DNA of 64,000 bases. Source: Pseudomonas graminis (lineage in GTDB: Bacteria; Pseudomonadota; Gammaproteobacteria; Pseudomonadales; Pseudomonadaceae). Location of the stretch: contig NZ_CP053746.1 in the NCBI RefSeq assembly GCF_013201545.1, positions 5,457,193-5,521,192 of the forward strand. The letters run 5' to 3'. Made by a program: the position numbers and the translations under genes. The notes under the pieces are model-generated. The model was not told where the DNA came from. It saw only the letters and a program-made list of their open reading frames with translations, and did not search any database. Position 1 is the first letter of the stretch. Each line of letters starts with the position of its first letter. Below, piece after piece: positions 63,313 to 64,000 of the stretch.

Positions 63313-64000
63313 TCAGACCTCGCCGTGCACCAGTTTCACGCCGAGAAATTCCAGCGCACGCCAGTAGCCGGGGTAGGTTTTGCCGACGCACTCCGGATCC
63401 TGAATCCGCACACCCGCCACTTTCAGACCGGCCAGCGCGAAACACATGGCAATGCGGTGGTCGGAGTGAGTGTTGATCAGGGCGTGGCTGCTGGTGCCCG
63501 CCAGACTCGGATCAGACGCGACGAGCAAATCATCCCCTTCTACCGAGGCCAGCCCGGGCCGGACTTGATTCAGGCCATCGTGCAGCGCCTGAACGCGATC
63601 GCATTCCTTGACCCGCAGGTTGGCCAGGTCGACGAAGCGCACAGGTGTCTCGTTGAAGGCTGCCAGCACCGCCAGCGTAGGAATTGCGTCCTGCATCTGT
63701 GAGCCATTGATGACCGCAGGCATCTTGGGAAACTGCGCGATCACTTCCATGGCCTTGGCGTCTGGCTGAGTGAACGCCTCCCCCGCCACACCGAGGTCGA
63801 TCTTGCCACCGGTCAGCGCTTCGGCAGCCCACAAATAGGTTGCGGCCGAGGCGTCGGGCTCGATCTGGTAATCGCAGGCGGTGTAACCCGTCGGCGCAAC
63901 GCGCCACAACGCGTCATCCAGCACCTCGACCTCAGCGCCGAACGCACGCATGCAGGCGATGGTCAGGTCGATGTAACCGCGGGCACCGATCTCCTTGCCG
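63313..64000 (-). CDS. aroA: 3-phosphoshikimate 1-carboxyvinyltransferase (EPSP synthase), C-terminal part
   Basis: The 3' 688 bp of an EPSP synthase gene; the rest lies beyond the right edge. The enzyme joins shikimate-3-phosphate and PEP in aromatic amino acid synthesis and is the glyphosate target. Visible: YQIEPDASAATYLWAAEAL, the catalytic Asp in MQDAIPTLAVLAAF, RVKECDRVQAL, and HSDHRIAMCFALAG near the C terminus. It resembles the stand-alone AroA of fluorescent pseudomonads rather than the TyrA-AroA fusion, but the N terminus is not available to confirm this. A long imperfect hairpin (63282-63322) covers the stop codon. Confidence 0.9.
   Translation of the reverse strand, partial: GKEIGARGYIDLTIACMRAFGAEVEVLDDALWRVAPTGYTACDYQIEPDASAATYLWAAEALTGGKIDLGVAGEAFTQPDAKAMEVIAQFPKMPAVINGSQMQDAIPTLAVLAAFNETPVRFVDLANLRVKECDRVQALHDGLNQVRPGLASVEGDDLLVASDPSLAGTSSHALINTHSDHRIAMCFALAGLKVAGVRIQDPECVGKTYPGYWRALEFLGVKLVHGEV

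Noticed and set aside
63282..63322. Intrinsic terminator of aroA
   Set aside because: The hairpin is strong but contains the stop codon and is not followed by a T-run on the minus strand; recorded only as structure.

Overview
The window reads as chromosomal DNA of a Pseudomonas species, probably from the fluorescens/syringae side of the genus. The GC content is high. Many genes overlap through ATGA junctions. The spaces between genes carry the genus-typical REP palindromes (core GGGACCGGCTTTAGCCGGGAA) and related short repeats. Housekeeping genes (pepN, nadK, glpG, fadH, ilvA, aroA) also look pseudomonad. I saw no tRNA, rRNA, CRISPR array, integrase or insertion sequence.

Layout. 0-6.3 kb: a YCF48-like propeller protein, an omptin outer-membrane protease, then an Lrp regulator, a HAD hydrolase and a GABA-type aminotransferase on the minus strand, and a GhrA-like reductase on the plus strand. 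6.3-8.6 kb: repeats around a short colicin-E3-type bacteriocin gene and its putative immunity gene. 8.6-22.7 kb: a minus-strand run of twelve closely spaced genes (HAD, PuuB-like oxidase, complete peptide-type ABC importer, three-subunit FAD/2Fe-2S amino-acid dehydrogenase, ArgE-like hydrolase, succinate-semialdehyde dehydrogenase, tartrate/D-malate dehydrogenase), read divergently from an AraC regulator and a DMT exporter. 25-34 kb: a second module with GNAT, cupin, LysR, D-threonine-aldolase-like enzyme, RidA, a close paralogue of the first module's oxidase, a paralogous GNAT and an aldehyde dehydrogenase. 34-48 kb: core genes and transporters (pepN to nadK, DUF1853, fsr-arsB, an MHS symporter, a PLP enzyme). 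48-55 kb: an orphan type VI secretion locus, with a VgrG fused to a DUF2235 lipase effector that is broken by a one-base deletion, followed by three DUF2931 lipoproteins (probable immunity proteins) and a duplicated effector tail. 55-64 kb: fadH, a nitrilase-like membrane protein with an AraC regulator, an ilvA leader region with a putative attenuator, ilvA, a DUF2242 lipoprotein and the 3' part of aroA.

How the parts fit. The long operon and the second module look like one functional theme: import of a small N-substituted amino acid or peptide-like compound, oxidation of its C-N bond by flavoenzymes, removal of the reactive imine by RidA, and disposal of the fragments through aldehyde and hydroxy-acid dehydrogenases. 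The substrate cannot be read from the sequence. The best candidates for something new are (1) the ilvA leader, with a 21-codon Ile-rich peptide, two mutually exclusive hairpins and a second small ORF coupled to ilvA; (2) the VgrG-lipase/immunity array with its recent duplication and decay; and (3) the duplicated flavoenzyme modules.
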